Source: JANXUR01 sp038229415
Lineage (GTDB): Bacteria; Acidobacteriota; Terriglobia; Terriglobales; Acidobacteriaceae
Direction of reading: 5' to 3'
Length of the DNA: 64,000 bases
Assembly (NCBI GenBank): GCA_038229415.1
Contig: JBBROM010000015.1
Span: forward strand, 30,456 to 94,455
Under the pieces are notes generated by a model, which was not told where the DNA came from, searched no databases, and saw nothing but the letters and a program-made list of their open reading frames with translations. Position numbers and translations under genes: made by a program. This document shows positions 49,419 to 57,657 of the stretch, in pieces; positions within the stretch are counted from its first letter, which is position 1, and the number at the start of each line of letters is the position of its first letter.

Positions 49419-50897
49419 CTAAACCGCGACTCGTAGCGCCCGCAACGCCTCTCCAACAATGTAAATGGAACCGGTGACCACCACCAAGCCCGGCCCGCCA
49501 GAGGGCTGCATCGCGGCGCGAAGCGCGTCTTTCACGCTGTGAACCGCTTCCACACGGTCGGCGAGCCGACCCGAAGCAGTCCGAATTTCTTCGCCGGTGG
49601 CGCTGCGCGGATTGTCCGCTGTAACCGCGAGTACCCGCGCCGCCACCGGGAAGATGACCTCGGCCATGTCGTGAATCGCCTTGTCGCGCATCGCCCCAAA
49701 GATCAGCGTGAACGGCTGATCTTCATAACGCTCCGAAAGCGCCGACCGCAACGCCCATGCTCCCGCCGGATTGTGCGCCACATCAAACAGAAAATCCGGA
49801 CGGAGCTCGGCAGGCACATCGGCCAGCTCTGGAAAAATTGCCTCGTCGCCCACGAACAGCGATGCAGCAAGCGTAGCTCCGCGCACCAACTGAAAGCGGC
49901 CGGGCCACTGCGTGCTGCGGACTCCCTCTTCCACCTGAGCCGGTGTAATCGGGAAGCCGAGATGCGTCAACTCGTCCGCCGCAGCCAGCGCCAGCGCCAC
50001 ATTGCGCAACTGATGTCGCCCAATCAGTGGCGTCTCGACCAGAATTTCCTTACTCTGCCATAACAGTGGATAGCTCGTGTGGGGACGGGCGCCCTCACCG
50101 GTCCGGTCGGAACGAATCTCTGAAGATTCTTCGCTAGCAGCCGCAGAGTTCCCCCAAACTTGCCCCGCATTCGGCGACACTGGCGGCACATACTGCACCG
50201 CACTCACACCGCGCGCATTGCGCTCCATGATCGTCCTGCCGATCACATCATTCGCTTCGGAAAGTTGCGGCAGCGTGACTACGACTCCGCCCTCGTGAAT
50301 AATCCCGCACTTTTCACGCGCAATTTCGCCGATCGTCTCACCGAGCCACTGCTGATGATCAAGCGCGATATCCGCGATGATGCTTACCAGCGGTTCAATC
50401 ACATTCGTGGCATCGAGCCGTCCGCCCATGCCAACTTCCAGCACCACAATGTCAATCGGTGAGGAATCACGCGCTGACTCGGCAAAGTGCAAAAACGCAA
50501 TCGCCGTCATCATCTCAAAAAAGCTGGGATGCCACGGCAACGCCCCGCTGGCCACCAGTTGCTCAGCGACGGAATCCACCTTGGCGTGCGCAGCCGCAAA
50601 GGCATCATCGGCGATGGCTTGCCCATTCACTCGAATCCGCTCATTCAACCTCACCAAATGCGGCGACGTGTAGAGCCCGGTGCGATATCCAGCCGCGCGC
50701 AAAATCGAGGCCAGCGTAGCGGCAGTCGAGCCCTTGCCGTTCGTTCCCGCAATCAGCACCGACGGATATTTAGACTGCGGCTCGCCCAGCGCGGTAAGCA
50801 GCACGCGCATATGCGCAAGATCAAATTTGTAAGAAGGGGTGCCGGCCAGCTCGTGGCCAAGCGCGTACATACTGGAGATTGCGGAATCGTAGGACAT
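49419..50897 (-). CDS. folC: bifunctional folylpolyglutamate/dihydrofolate synthase
   Basis: A 492-aa ligase adding glutamates to folates, and possibly dihydropteroate to dihydrofolate. The P-loop is GTNGKGST (51-58). Other landmarks: EVGMGGRLDATNV, DIALDHQQWLGETI and DVAHNPAG. It is longer than the usual 420-430 aa. Part of the excess is an odd hydrophilic insert (about residues 255-285, EESSEIRSDRTGEGARPHT), which corresponds to a dispersed DNA repeat read in frame. The insert lies between the N- and C-terminal domains, where tolerance is plausible. Confidence 0.92.
   Translation of the reverse strand: MSYDSAISSMYALGHELAGTPSYKFDLAHMRVLLTALGEPQSKYPSVLIAGTNGKGSTAATLASILRAAGYRTGLYTSPHLVRLNERIRVNGQAIADDAFAAAHAKVDSVAEQLVASGALPWHPSFFEMMTAIAFLHFAESARDSSPIDIVVLEVGMGGRLDATNVIEPLVSIIADIALDHQQWLGETIGEIAREKCGIIHEGGVVVTLPQLSEANDVIGRTIMERNARGVSAVQYVPPVSPNAGQVWGNSAAASEESSEIRSDRTGEGARPHTSYPLLWQSKEILVETPLIGRHQLRNVALALAAADELTHLGFPITPAQVEEGVRSTQWPGRFQLVRGATLAASLFVGDEAIFPELADVPAELRPDFLFDVAHNPAGAWALRSALSERYEDQPFTLIFGAMRDKAIHDMAEVIFPVAARVLAVTADNPRSATGEEIRTASGRLADRVEAVHSVKDALRAAMQPSGGPGLVVVTGSIYIVGEALRALRVAV
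50072..50113 (-). repeat. dispersed repeat, copy B, in frame inside folC
   Basis: Matches copy A (29155-29196) at 36 of 42 bases, beginning AGCTCGTGTGGGGACGGGC. It lies in the folC coding strand complement and adds the residues around SDRTGEGARPHTSY without breaking the frame. Confidence 0.7.
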
Positions 50898-50916
50898 GAG
50901 AAAGTTTCGGGCTTCA

Positions 50917-50998
50917 GGTTTCGAGTTTCGGGAAAAGTCGCGCAGAGGCCGTCTGTCTCGATTCAGTAAACATCACCAGAAACCGAAAACTCGAAACC
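50917..50998. repeat. long-range inverted repeat between folC and accD
   Basis: GGTTTCGAGTTTCGG (from 50917) and CCGAAAACTCGAAACC (to 50998) are near-perfect complementary arms, differing by one T, around a 50-nt spacer. The 112-bp gap holds nothing else. The spacer could form a cruciform or mRNA structure. Confidence 0.5.
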
Positions 50999-51009
50999 GG
51001 AAACTGCTC

Positions 51010-51873
51010 TTACGCCGCGGCCATAAACTCAAGAGCCCGCGCGATGTAGCTCTTCATCTGCTTGCGATGCACCACCGCGTCGAGCATCCCGTGCTGCACC
51101 AGAAACTCACTGCGCTGGAAGCCTTCGGGCAGCTTCTGCCTAATCGTCTGCTCGATCACGCGCGGGCCAGCGAAGCCGATCAGCGCGTCCGGTTCGGCGA
51201 TGTTCAAATCGCCCAGCATCGCGAAACTCGCGGTAATGCCGCCCGTCGTGGGATCGGTCAGCACAGAAATGTAGGGCACTCCGGCATCGTCAAGCCGCGC
51301 CAATGCACTGGAGATTTTCGCCAGTTGCATCAGGCTGATCACGCCTTCCATCATCCGTGCCCCACCGGAGGCAGACACAATAATCAGCGGATGCCGCAAC
51401 TCCGCAGCCCGTTCCACCGCGCGCGTAATCACTTCGCCAACAACGGAGCCCATGCTGCCGCCGATAAATCCATACTCCATGGCGCTGATCACCACCGGGC
51501 GGCCATTCAGCTTACCGCGCGCATTGATCACAGCATCACTCAGCCCGGTATCAGCTTGTGCCCGCTTCAGGCGCGAAGAGTAACTCTTCAAGTCCACAAA
51601 CTTTAGTGGATCGGTCGAGCTCAGGTTGGCATCGTCAATTTCGTACACACCGTCATCCAGCAACTGTGCCAGACGGCTGCGGGCGTCTATGCGGAAGTGG
51701 CGGTCGCACTTGGTGCAGACGTTGCAATTCTCTTCCAAATCCTTCTTCCAAAGAATCTGGCGGCAACGGTCACACTTCACCCACAGGCCCTCGGTGCGGA
51801 CCTTCTTTTCGCCATTGGCAACCGACACATCCACCGGCTCGATGCCGGGCGACTCACGCTTAAACCAGGACAT
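51010..51873 (-). CDS. accD: acetyl-CoA carboxylase carboxyltransferase subunit beta
   Basis: A 287-aa subunit that, with AccA, moves the carboxyl group from biotin to acetyl-CoA to form malonyl-CoA. The zinc ribbon is Cys34-x2-Cys37-x15-Cys53-x2-Cys56 (VKCDRCRQI, NVCTKCDRHF). The crotonase-like core follows with SASGGARMMEG and DPTTGGITASFAMLGD. It lies upstream of folC in the classical accD-folC order. Length normal. The start codon gives MSWFKR, the family pattern. Confidence 0.96.
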   Translation of the reverse strand: MSWFKRESPGIEPVDVSVANGEKKVRTEGLWVKCDRCRQILWKKDLEENCNVCTKCDRHFRIDARSRLAQLLDDGVYEIDDANLSSTDPLKFVDLKSYSSRLKRAQADTGLSDAVINARGKLNGRPVVISAMEYGFIGGSMGSVVGEVITRAVERAAELRHPLIIVSASGGARMMEGVISLMQLAKISSALARLDDAGVPYISVLTDPTTGGITASFAMLGDLNIAEPDALIGFAGPRVIEQTIRQKLPEGFQRSEFLVQHGMLDAVVHRKQMKSYIARALEFMAAA

Positions 51874-51881
51874 AAGAGACC

Positions 51882-52418
51882 CTAATACTCAATTCCCCGC
51901 TGCGCCATCACGCCCTTTTCATAAGCGTGCTTTACCTGACGCATCTCAGTGACCGTATCCGCCAACTCCACGATTGTCGGATGCGCGTTGCGCCCCGTCA
52001 AGATCACGTGTACCTGCTCGGGCCGGCGGCGTAGCACCTCCGCCACTTTTTCCGGGTCGAGCATGCCGTAGCTGATGGCGTAATTGATCTCGTCCAAAAT
52101 CACCAAATCCCACTCGCCACCTAGGATCGCAGCCGCGCTTTCAGCCCACGCCTCTTCCACCATGCGAATATCTTCCGGATCAGTCTCCGCTCCGCCGACC
52201 TTCACAAATCCGCGCCCCAACTGCTTGATAATGAAGTTGCCGCCAAACGATTCGACGGCATCGAGCTCGCCGTAGTGCCACGACCCCTTAAGAAATTGCA
52301 GCATCAGCACCTTCATGCCGCAGCCCACGGCCCGCAACCCCGTACCCATGGCGGCGGTCGTTTTGCCCTTGCCCGGGCCAGTATTCACAATAATCAGACC
52401 ACGTCGCAGCTCGCTCAT
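51882..52418 (-). CDS. cobO: cob(I)yrinic acid a,c-diamide adenosyltransferase
   Basis: A 178-aa corrinoid adenosyltransferase (CobO/BtuR/CobA type). The P-loop is NTGPGKGKTTAAMG (12-25), with LQFLKGSWHYGE and VILDEINYAISYG downstream. It transfers the adenosyl group of ATP to cob(I)alamin or a precursor. It ends 8 bp before the accD start, so it is probably co-transcribed with accD. No other cobalamin gene is in the window, so salvage may be its role. Confidence 0.93.
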   Translation of the reverse strand: MSELRRGLIIVNTGPGKGKTTAAMGTGLRAVGCGMKVLMLQFLKGSWHYGELDAVESFGGNFIIKQLGRGFVKVGGAETDPEDIRMVEEAWAESAAAILGGEWDLVILDEINYAISYGMLDPEKVAEVLRRRPEQVHVILTGRNAHPTIVELADTVTEMRQVKHAYEKGVMAQRGIEY

Positions 52419-52492
52419 AAATAATTCTGGGTGAATCGCATATTTTATCGGGTTGGCAGGATAGAAGCGAACCGAGATGAACGTGTTTGCCC

Positions 52493-52936
52493 CTAATGCC
52501 CCGTATGGTATGGGTGCCCCTTGAGTATCGTAAACCCCCGATACACCTGTTCCAGCAGCACCACTCTGGCCAGCTCGTGGGGCAGCGTCATCTTGCCCAG
52601 TGACAGCACCAGTGACGCCTTCTGCAACGCGGCGCTGCTAAATCCATCCGATGGGCCAATCGCGAATAGCAGCGGCTGCGGATTGGTGTTCTGATGCCGC
52701 TCCATAAACTGCGCCAGCTCTTCCGACGACATCTGTACACCGGTGCGATCCAGCGCCACCAGCGTGGACGCGGGATGCGTCGCGCTCCGCGGCAGCAGCT
52801 TCAGCAGCGCCTCTTCGCTGTTCAACGAAAGTGCGTCCACGTCGGCATATTGCTTGATGCGCTTAAGGTACTCGGCGGTGAGTGACTGCACGGCAGAATC
52901 TTTGGTGCGGCCGATCCATGCGATGCGAACTTTCAC
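52493..52936 (-). CDS. rlmH: 23S rRNA pseudouridine1915-N3 methyltransferase RlmH
   Basis: A SPOUT methyltransferase. I take GTG 52936, giving 147 aa beginning VKVRIAWIGRTK as in the family; an ATG 21 bp upstream in the same frame is the alternative. The trefoil-knot motifs FAIGPSDGFSS and LSLGKMTLPHELARVVLLEQ are intact, and the C-terminus HPYHTGH is the conserved HPYHR/K-GH tail with Thr at the variable place. It methylates Psi1915 in helix 69 of 23S rRNA. Confidence 0.93.
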   Translation of the reverse strand: MKVRIAWIGRTKDSAVQSLTAEYLKRIKQYADVDALSLNSEEALLKLLPRSATHPASTLVALDRTGVQMSSEELAQFMERHQNTNPQPLLFAIGPSDGFSSAALQKASLVLSLGKMTLPHELARVVLLEQVYRGFTILKGHPYHTGH

Positions 52937-53083
52937 TGCGCAGTCCAGATGGCTCATTCTCCGGAACCGGACCGATGTGGGGCGGAGAAATTAGAGTGAG
53001 GCGAAGCCGCTCGGAGCGGCCTCGCCATTAGATACTACGCCCGCGCCCGGCGGGAAGTTCCATACTTAAATCGGCCAGCAGTA

Positions 53084-53758
53084 CTAACTTGTGCTGGGCT
53101 TCCGAACCCGGGGCTTGGCTGCTTTCACCTTTGGGGTTTTGACGGCCGCAGCTTTTTTCGCCGGAGCTTTGGCCACCTTTACCACCTTCGTCGCAACTAT
53201 AGCACTGGCCTTCGCGGGCACCTTGGCCACCACGGCAGGCTTCGCCTTCGCCTTGGGCTTGGCCGCCGCCATCACCTCTTCCACCGACATCCGCTGCGCC
53301 GACTTCCACAACCGCTCCAGATCGTAGTAGCGGCGGGCGCGCTCACTGAACACGCAGACCACAAAGTCCACGTAGTCGAGCATGATCCACTCGGCTTGGT
53401 TGTAGCCTTCCACGTGATTAACGCGGTTGCCCACCTTTTTCAGGTTTGCTTCCACAGCGTCGGCAATGGCCTGCACCTGCCGTGGATTCGACCCGCTGGC
53501 AATGAGCATGAAGTCTGTAAATGCGCCGGTAGAAAGATCCATCTGCAACACGCACGCCTCGACCGCCTTCTTTTCGTCGAAGGCGCGCAGTGCCGGAAGT
53601 ATTTGCTGGAAAGTTTTAGTTTTTGTCATGAAGTCAGTTACGTAAGCTTTCGTTTCGGTGCTATCTACCATTGTAACTACCGCTGGAGTTGCGCCCGGAA
53701 TTGGGTGGACTAAGTGAGTTGCCAGAGTTGCCAGATTCGTCGAATGCATCGTCGCCAT
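53084..53758 (-). CDS. rsfS: ribosomal silencing factor RsfS with basic C-terminal tail
   Basis: A 224-aa protein. The RsfS (Iojap) domain is at about 55-165 (VLQMDLSTGAFTDFMLIASG, EGYNQAEWIMLDYVDFVVCV). RsfS binds L14 and blocks subunit joining during starvation. The last 60 residues are nearly all Lys, Ala, Val and Pro, a repetitive histone-H1-like tail (KAPAKKAAAVKTPKVKAAKP) that is not in classical RsfS. AGGAGGT lies 13 nt before the ATG. The gene follows nadD by 27 bp, the usual order. Confidence 0.92.
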   Translation of the reverse strand: MATMHSTNLATLATHLVHPIPGATPAVVTMVDSTETKAYVTDFMTKTKTFQQILPALRAFDEKKAVEACVLQMDLSTGAFTDFMLIASGSNPRQVQAIADAVEANLKKVGNRVNHVEGYNQAEWIMLDYVDFVVCVFSERARRYYDLERLWKSAQRMSVEEVMAAAKPKAKAKPAVVAKVPAKASAIVATKVVKVAKAPAKKAAAVKTPKVKAAKPRVRKPSTS

Positions 53759-53785
53759 GCGCTAGGTCAGACCTCCTATAGGGTG

Positions 53786-54475
53786 TCACCGATAGAGTCC
53801 AGTTTTGCGAATGTATTGGGCCACTGCGGGTTCAAGCCAGCGTCCCAGGGGCTTGCCCTGCGCCGCTGCTGCACGCACGGCGGTGGAGGAAACGTTGTGA
53901 TGCACACTTTCCAGCAGGTGAATCGTGGCACCGCGCATCACCAGCGACCCGCGGGCCGGTTCTTTGGCAAACGGTTTGGTCACGTGATCGGCCAGCCGCA
54001 ACGACTCTGGCAGCGCCCGCGCCACATCACGCAGAAAGAATCCCGGACGGCTCGCGACAATGAATTCGCAGCAATCGAGCAGCTCTTCCGGCTCGCGCCA
54101 CTTGGCAATATCAAGGAACGCGTCAATTCCAATCAGAAAGAAAATTTTATCGCTGGGCTTCTTGCGTCCCATCACGCGCCGAACCGTATCAATCGAATAG
54201 TTCACCCGCGCGTCGCTGGCACTGTCGCCGCCCAGGTAGGAAGGCGGTGCCTCCAGCAGCGAAGGCACGAATACTTTTTCTTCCGCGACAGCAAGTGACA
54301 CCATGGCGTAACGATGCACATACGGCGTCAGCGGACGCTTCTGCTTGTGCGGAGGAATGTGTGAAGGGATGAAATGAACCGTATGCAGCCGGAAGCGTTC
54401 CCGCGCCGCATGGGCCAGTGCGAGGTGGCCGCGGTGAATCGGATCGAAGGTGCCGCCGAACAGGGCAATATTCAT
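53786..54475 (-). CDS. nadD: nicotinate-nucleotide adenylyltransferase
   Basis: A 229-aa nucleotidyltransferase that makes deamido-NAD from NaMN and ATP. The signature GTFDPIHRGH is at 8-17, and the C-terminal SSTAVR is in NVSSTAVRAAAA. Length slightly above the 190-215 aa norm owing to a central loop (SLLEAPPSYLGGDSASD). It heads the nadD-rsfS-rlmH run. Confidence 0.95.
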   Translation of the reverse strand: MNIALFGGTFDPIHRGHLALAHAARERFRLHTVHFIPSHIPPHKQKRPLTPYVHRYAMVSLAVAEEKVFVPSLLEAPPSYLGGDSASDARVNYSIDTVRRVMGRKKPSDKIFFLIGIDAFLDIAKWREPEELLDCCEFIVASRPGFFLRDVARALPESLRLADHVTKPFAKEPARGSLVMRGATIHLLESVHHNVSSTAVRAAAAQGKPLGRWLEPAVAQYIRKTGLYR

Positions 54476-54639
54476 GCCGGAATTGGATTTGCGCCTACGG
54501 TCATCAATCTCCTGTCGTCAGTCTCGCCGCGAAATGCGGTTTTGGCAAGCAATTGTTGTGGGAGTCTGATGAAAATTCCAAGAAATGTACCTGCGGAGTG
54601 ACGGGCGCCTGCGGAAGCAACGCAGAAGCCTCTAAAGCC

Positions 54640-55695
54640 TTACGGCCGAAACGGCTCTTCCGCCTTGCCAGCGTCCTTCTCAGCCTGGCGATTCTCATCT
54701 ACCGCATCGGCCAGCGCGAACTTCAGCACATCAATGCCCTCGCCCGTTACAGCGGAAATCTCATACAGCGGCCACTTGCGTCGCTTGGCCAGCGCCCGCA
54801 ACTTCTTCAGCTTGTCGGGATTCGCCGCATCCATCTTCGCCGCCACCAGCAGCGTCGGGCGATCCTCCAGATGCGCACCATAGCTCTTTAGCTCGTTTGT
54901 GATGACTTTGACGTCCTTGGCAATGTCGTCGCGACCGCTGGAGTCGGAAACATCCACCAGGTGCGCCAACACCCGTGTGCGCTCAATGTGCCGCAGAAAC
55001 TGTATCCCCAGACCCGCGCCATCATGAGCACCTTCGATGATTCCCGGAATATCGGCGACCACGTAGCTGCGTGCGTCGGGATCCTGTCCTACCACCGCCA
55101 CCCCCAAGTTCGGCTGCAGCGTCGTAAACGGATAGTTCGCAATCTTGGGCTTAGCCGCGGAAATGCGCGAAATCAGCGTGGACTTGCCCACATTCGGAAA
55201 GCCGACGAGCCCAACATCGGCGAGCAGCTTCAGCTCCAGCCGCAGGTTGCGCTCTTCGCCCTCGCGTCCCAACTCAAACTCGCGCGGTGCCTGGTGCGTG
55301 GACGTCGCAAAACGCGCATTGCCGCGCCCGCCGCGTCCGCCCTTGGCGATAATCAGCTTCTCATCCGGTTGGGTAAAGTCATGCACCTGCTCGCCGGTAT
55401 CTTCGTCAAACACCACCGTGCCCACCGGCACCTTCAGGATGACGTCCGTGCCCTCTTTGCCCTTCTTGTTGGAGCCTTCGCCATGGCGTCCACGCTGCGC
55501 GGAATACTCTGGATTGAAACGGAAATGTACCAGCGTGTTATGCCGCTCGCTGGCGATCATGATCACGTCTCCGCCATTGCCGCCGTCGCCGCCGGAAGGG
55601 CCGCCAAACGCAATGAACTTCTCCCGCCGGAATGCCATGCATCCGTTGCCGCCGTTACCAGCCTTGGTGCGAATTTTAGCGAGATCAATGAACAT
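54640..55695 (-). CDS. obgE: Obg-family GTPase
   Basis: A 351-aa ribosome-assembly GTPase. The glycine-rich Obg domain is at about 1-158 (KAGNGGNGCMAFRREKFIAF, GGPSGGDGGNGG). The G domain has G1 GFPNVGKS (165-172), G3 DIPGI and an altered G4-like VAAKMDAANP. The C-terminal OCT domain is absent; only a short charged tail follows (EDAGKAEEPF-like). Downstream of rplU-rpmA but separated by a terminator, so partly independent expression is likely. Confidence 0.95.
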   Translation of the reverse strand: MFIDLAKIRTKAGNGGNGCMAFRREKFIAFGGPSGGDGGNGGDVIMIASERHNTLVHFRFNPEYSAQRGRHGEGSNKKGKEGTDVILKVPVGTVVFDEDTGEQVHDFTQPDEKLIIAKGGRGGRGNARFATSTHQAPREFELGREGEERNLRLELKLLADVGLVGFPNVGKSTLISRISAAKPKIANYPFTTLQPNLGVAVVGQDPDARSYVVADIPGIIEGAHDGAGLGIQFLRHIERTRVLAHLVDVSDSSGRDDIAKDVKVITNELKSYGAHLEDRPTLLVAAKMDAANPDKLKKLRALAKRRKWPLYEISAVTGEGIDVLKFALADAVDENRQAEKDAGKAEEPFRP

Positions 55696-55703
55696 GGGGA
55701 AGA

Positions 55704-55785
55704 GGTTGCCAGTTGCCAGTGATCAGTTGCCAAGGAATCAGGCGTCGCCTCGGTTCACTGGCAACTGAGGACCGGCAACTGCAAC
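55704..55785. repeat. GTTGCC/GGCAAC motif cluster with inverted arms
   Basis: GTTGCCAGTTGCCAGTGATCAG and, 30 bp on, TCACTGGCAACTGAGG plus CCGGCAACTGC form clustered inverted copies of the octamer GGCAACTG. The motif also occurs at 13360-13375 before clpB. Confidence 0.45.
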
Positions 55786-55818
55786 AAAAAACAACGCCCC
55801 GTCCGGGCAGGACGAGGC
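55786..55818 (-). terminator. intrinsic terminator of rplU-rpmA
   Basis: On the minus strand GCCTCGTCC pairs with GGACGGGGC (one mismatch) around a 5-nt loop and is followed by GTTGTTTTTT. It lies between rpmA and obgE, uncoupling the ribosomal pair from the GTPase. Confidence 0.75.
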
Positions 55819-55891
55819 GGCTGCTGCGGAAATGATTGTTAGCTCACCGCTGCTGGCGATGCAATCCAGCAGAGATGCGAAGCGCCGAGTG

Positions 55892-56167
55892 CTAGTTAGC
55901 GGCTGCAGCTTCCACGAAGGGCGTCACTGAAACGAACTTGCCCAACTGACCGCGATCCCGGAACACCAGATGTCCCGTAACCTTGGCAAACAAAGTGTCG
56001 TCCTTGCCCCGGCCCACGTTCAAGCCCGGCTTGAGCTTGGTGCCACGCTGCCGCACGATGATGGTTCCACCCGGCACCAACTGCCCGCCGAATGCCTTGA
56101 TGCCCAACCGCTGCGCGTTAGAATCGCGTCCGTTGCGGGAAGTGCCTTGTCCTTTTTTATGTGCCAT
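55892..56167 (-). CDS. rpmA: 50S ribosomal protein L27
   Basis: A 91-aa protein of the large subunit near the peptidyl-transferase centre. It begins MAHKKGQGTSRNGRDS, with the mature N-terminus intact (no Firmicutes-type cleavage extension). RLGIKAFGGQ and GTIIVRQRGTK are conserved. It follows rplU by 96 bp. Confidence 0.98.
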   Translation of the reverse strand: MAHKKGQGTSRNGRDSNAQRLGIKAFGGQLVPGGTIIVRQRGTKLKPGLNVGRGKDDTLFAKVTGHLVFRDRGQLGKFVSVTPFVEAAAAN

Positions 56168-56263
56168 CGGTAAATCCTCGTCAGATCCTTGTCAAAATTC
56201 GCTCAAACTTTTCGCTGCAACTATCAACGCCAGCTCACAGTACCAGCGTGCCAGCGCAAGATA

Positions 56264-56755
56264 CTATGCCTTAGCTTCGCGGGCCGCTGCGCGCGTCGCC
56301 GTGCGCTTAGCTTTTTTCTTGGCCGCATGGCCCGTCGGAGCCGCCTTCACTGCCTGATGCCGCTTCGTCTTCTGATCCTGCGGAGTGCCTTCAGCCTCAT
56401 CGGCCTTCGCCTTCTTCGCTGGCAGTGCCGGAGCCTTCACCGAGTTTCCGCCGAAGGCGATCTCCGTGATCCGCAGCGCGGTAAACGGCTGCCGATGTCC
56501 GCGCAGACGCTTGTACTGCTTCTTCCGCTTGTAATGGAAGACAATGATCTTCTTGGCCCGACCATGCTCCATCACTTCGCCGACTACACGGGCATCTTCG
56601 CCCGCCTTGGAGATCACGCCGTCGCCAGCCGAAACCGCCAGAACTTCGCAGGCCACTTCCTGCACTCCGTCTTCGGTCTCAACCTTCTCGACCTCAATCA
56701 CATCTCCGGGCGCCACCCGGTACTGCTTGCCACCAGCGCGGATCACCGCGTACAT
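56264..56755 (-). CDS. rplU: 50S ribosomal protein L21 with basic C-terminal extension
   Basis: The start at ATG 56755 gives the family N-terminus MYAVIRAGGKQYRV; a longer frame to 56839 is not supported. L21 ends near residue 103 (HRQPFTALRITEI). A further 60 residues rich in Lys, Ala and Glu follow (APALPAKKAKADEAEGTPQD). L21 normally is about 103 aa, so the extension is unusual, and matches in style the tail of RsfS. GGAGG precedes the ATG. Confidence 0.95.
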   Translation of the reverse strand: MYAVIRAGGKQYRVAPGDVIEVEKVETEDGVQEVACEVLAVSAGDGVISKAGEDARVVGEVMEHGRAKKIIVFHYKRKKQYKRLRGHRQPFTALRITEIAFGGNSVKAPALPAKKAKADEAEGTPQDQKTKRHQAVKAAPTGHAAKKKAKRTATRAAAREAKA

Positions 56756-57164
56756 ACACGTGCCTCCAAAAGAATTCGCATCCCCGGCTATCTCGTTGAC
56801 AACGTTGACAACAATGACGCTACTCAACGCCAAAACCACGCCCGCCGGGGCTCAACTGCCTGCGTTCGCACCACTTCCAAAATGTTGCTTGCTGTTCGAT
56901 TCGCGCTTCGAGTCCCTCGCTCCCGGCGCACTGGCCGAAAGTGAAAAACGAAAGGAACGAGACGCACACCTCCCCAGAACGGGGCGGGATGTACAGGCAA
57001 ACCTCTTAATTGTAGCGGGCAAAGGGCCTATGCGTCAATCGAATCGGGCCTGAATCGGCCCAAAGCCCGCTGGACTCTGGCAAACAAAAAGCAAGCCCCG
57101 CCCAAAAGTCAGTTGCACAATCTTGCCGTTCCCGCCTATGCTCATCGAATAGGTCTTGATTTTT
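56756..57164. other. rplU leader and divergent intergenic region
   Basis: Between rplU and the Cys/His-rich gene lie 409 bp. The rplU promoter is at its right part (57009-57038), giving a 5' leader of about 250 nt, long enough for a ribosomal-protein autoregulatory structure. I could not draw a convincing L21-type leader fold by eye. No short ORF is convincing here. Confidence 0.45.
57009..57038 (-). promoter_or_regulatory. promoter of rplU-rpmA
   Basis: On the minus strand TTGACG, an 18-bp spacer and TACAAT form a good sigma-70-type promoter, about 250 bp before rplU. Confidence 0.7.
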
Positions 57165-57542
57165 ATGCTTCGCAAGCTTTCCGCTAGTCTGGTGCTGTTG
57201 CTGTTCGCCGCCAGTGTCGGTGTCCCATGGGCTGCCGCACTAAGCGTCGAGCCGCCGCACGCCTGCTGCATCCGGAAGGCGCACCATTGCCACAGCATGG
57301 CAGGCGCGGAAGCAGGCCAGCCACAAGATCAGCATGCTTTTCGTACGCCTCGCGACTGCAACGGCCAGTGCTGCAAGCTGCTGACGCGTTCGAATTGGGC
57401 CGACAGTACGATTGCGCAACCTGCTTTGGCTGCGAGACTTGTCGGCGACCACATCGCACCAGCCGCCGCTCGGGCATTTGTATCTTCCATCCACTCTCAG
57501 CGCCAGTCGCGCGCTCCTCCAAGCTCCTGCTCTTTCGCTTAG
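57165..57542 (+). CDS. exported Cys/His-rich small protein
   Basis: A 125-aa protein started at ATG 57165 (a TTG 9 nt upstream is unlikely). The signal peptide (MLRKLSASLVLLLFAASVGV) is followed by clustered metal-ligand-type residues: PHACCIRKAHHCHSMAG and DCNGQCCKLLT. This CC/HHCH pattern suggests metal binding, perhaps copper, but no family is recognised. It precedes the TonB receptor by 115 bp and may be its first operon member. Confidence 0.7.
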   Translation: MLRKLSASLVLLLFAASVGVPWAAALSVEPPHACCIRKAHHCHSMAGAEAGQPQDQHAFRTPRDCNGQCCKLLTRSNWADSTIAQPALAARLVGDHIAPAAARAFVSSIHSQRQSRAPPSSCSFA

Positions 57543-57657
57543 CAGTCACTAACCGAGTCGTCGTTCACTCGCGCTTTTCCTGCATTTTCCTTGGGAACGC
57601 TGTGTAGCGATGCGGTCGGCCTGACTTGGTTTTGCTTTCCTATTTGGAGCTGGTGCT

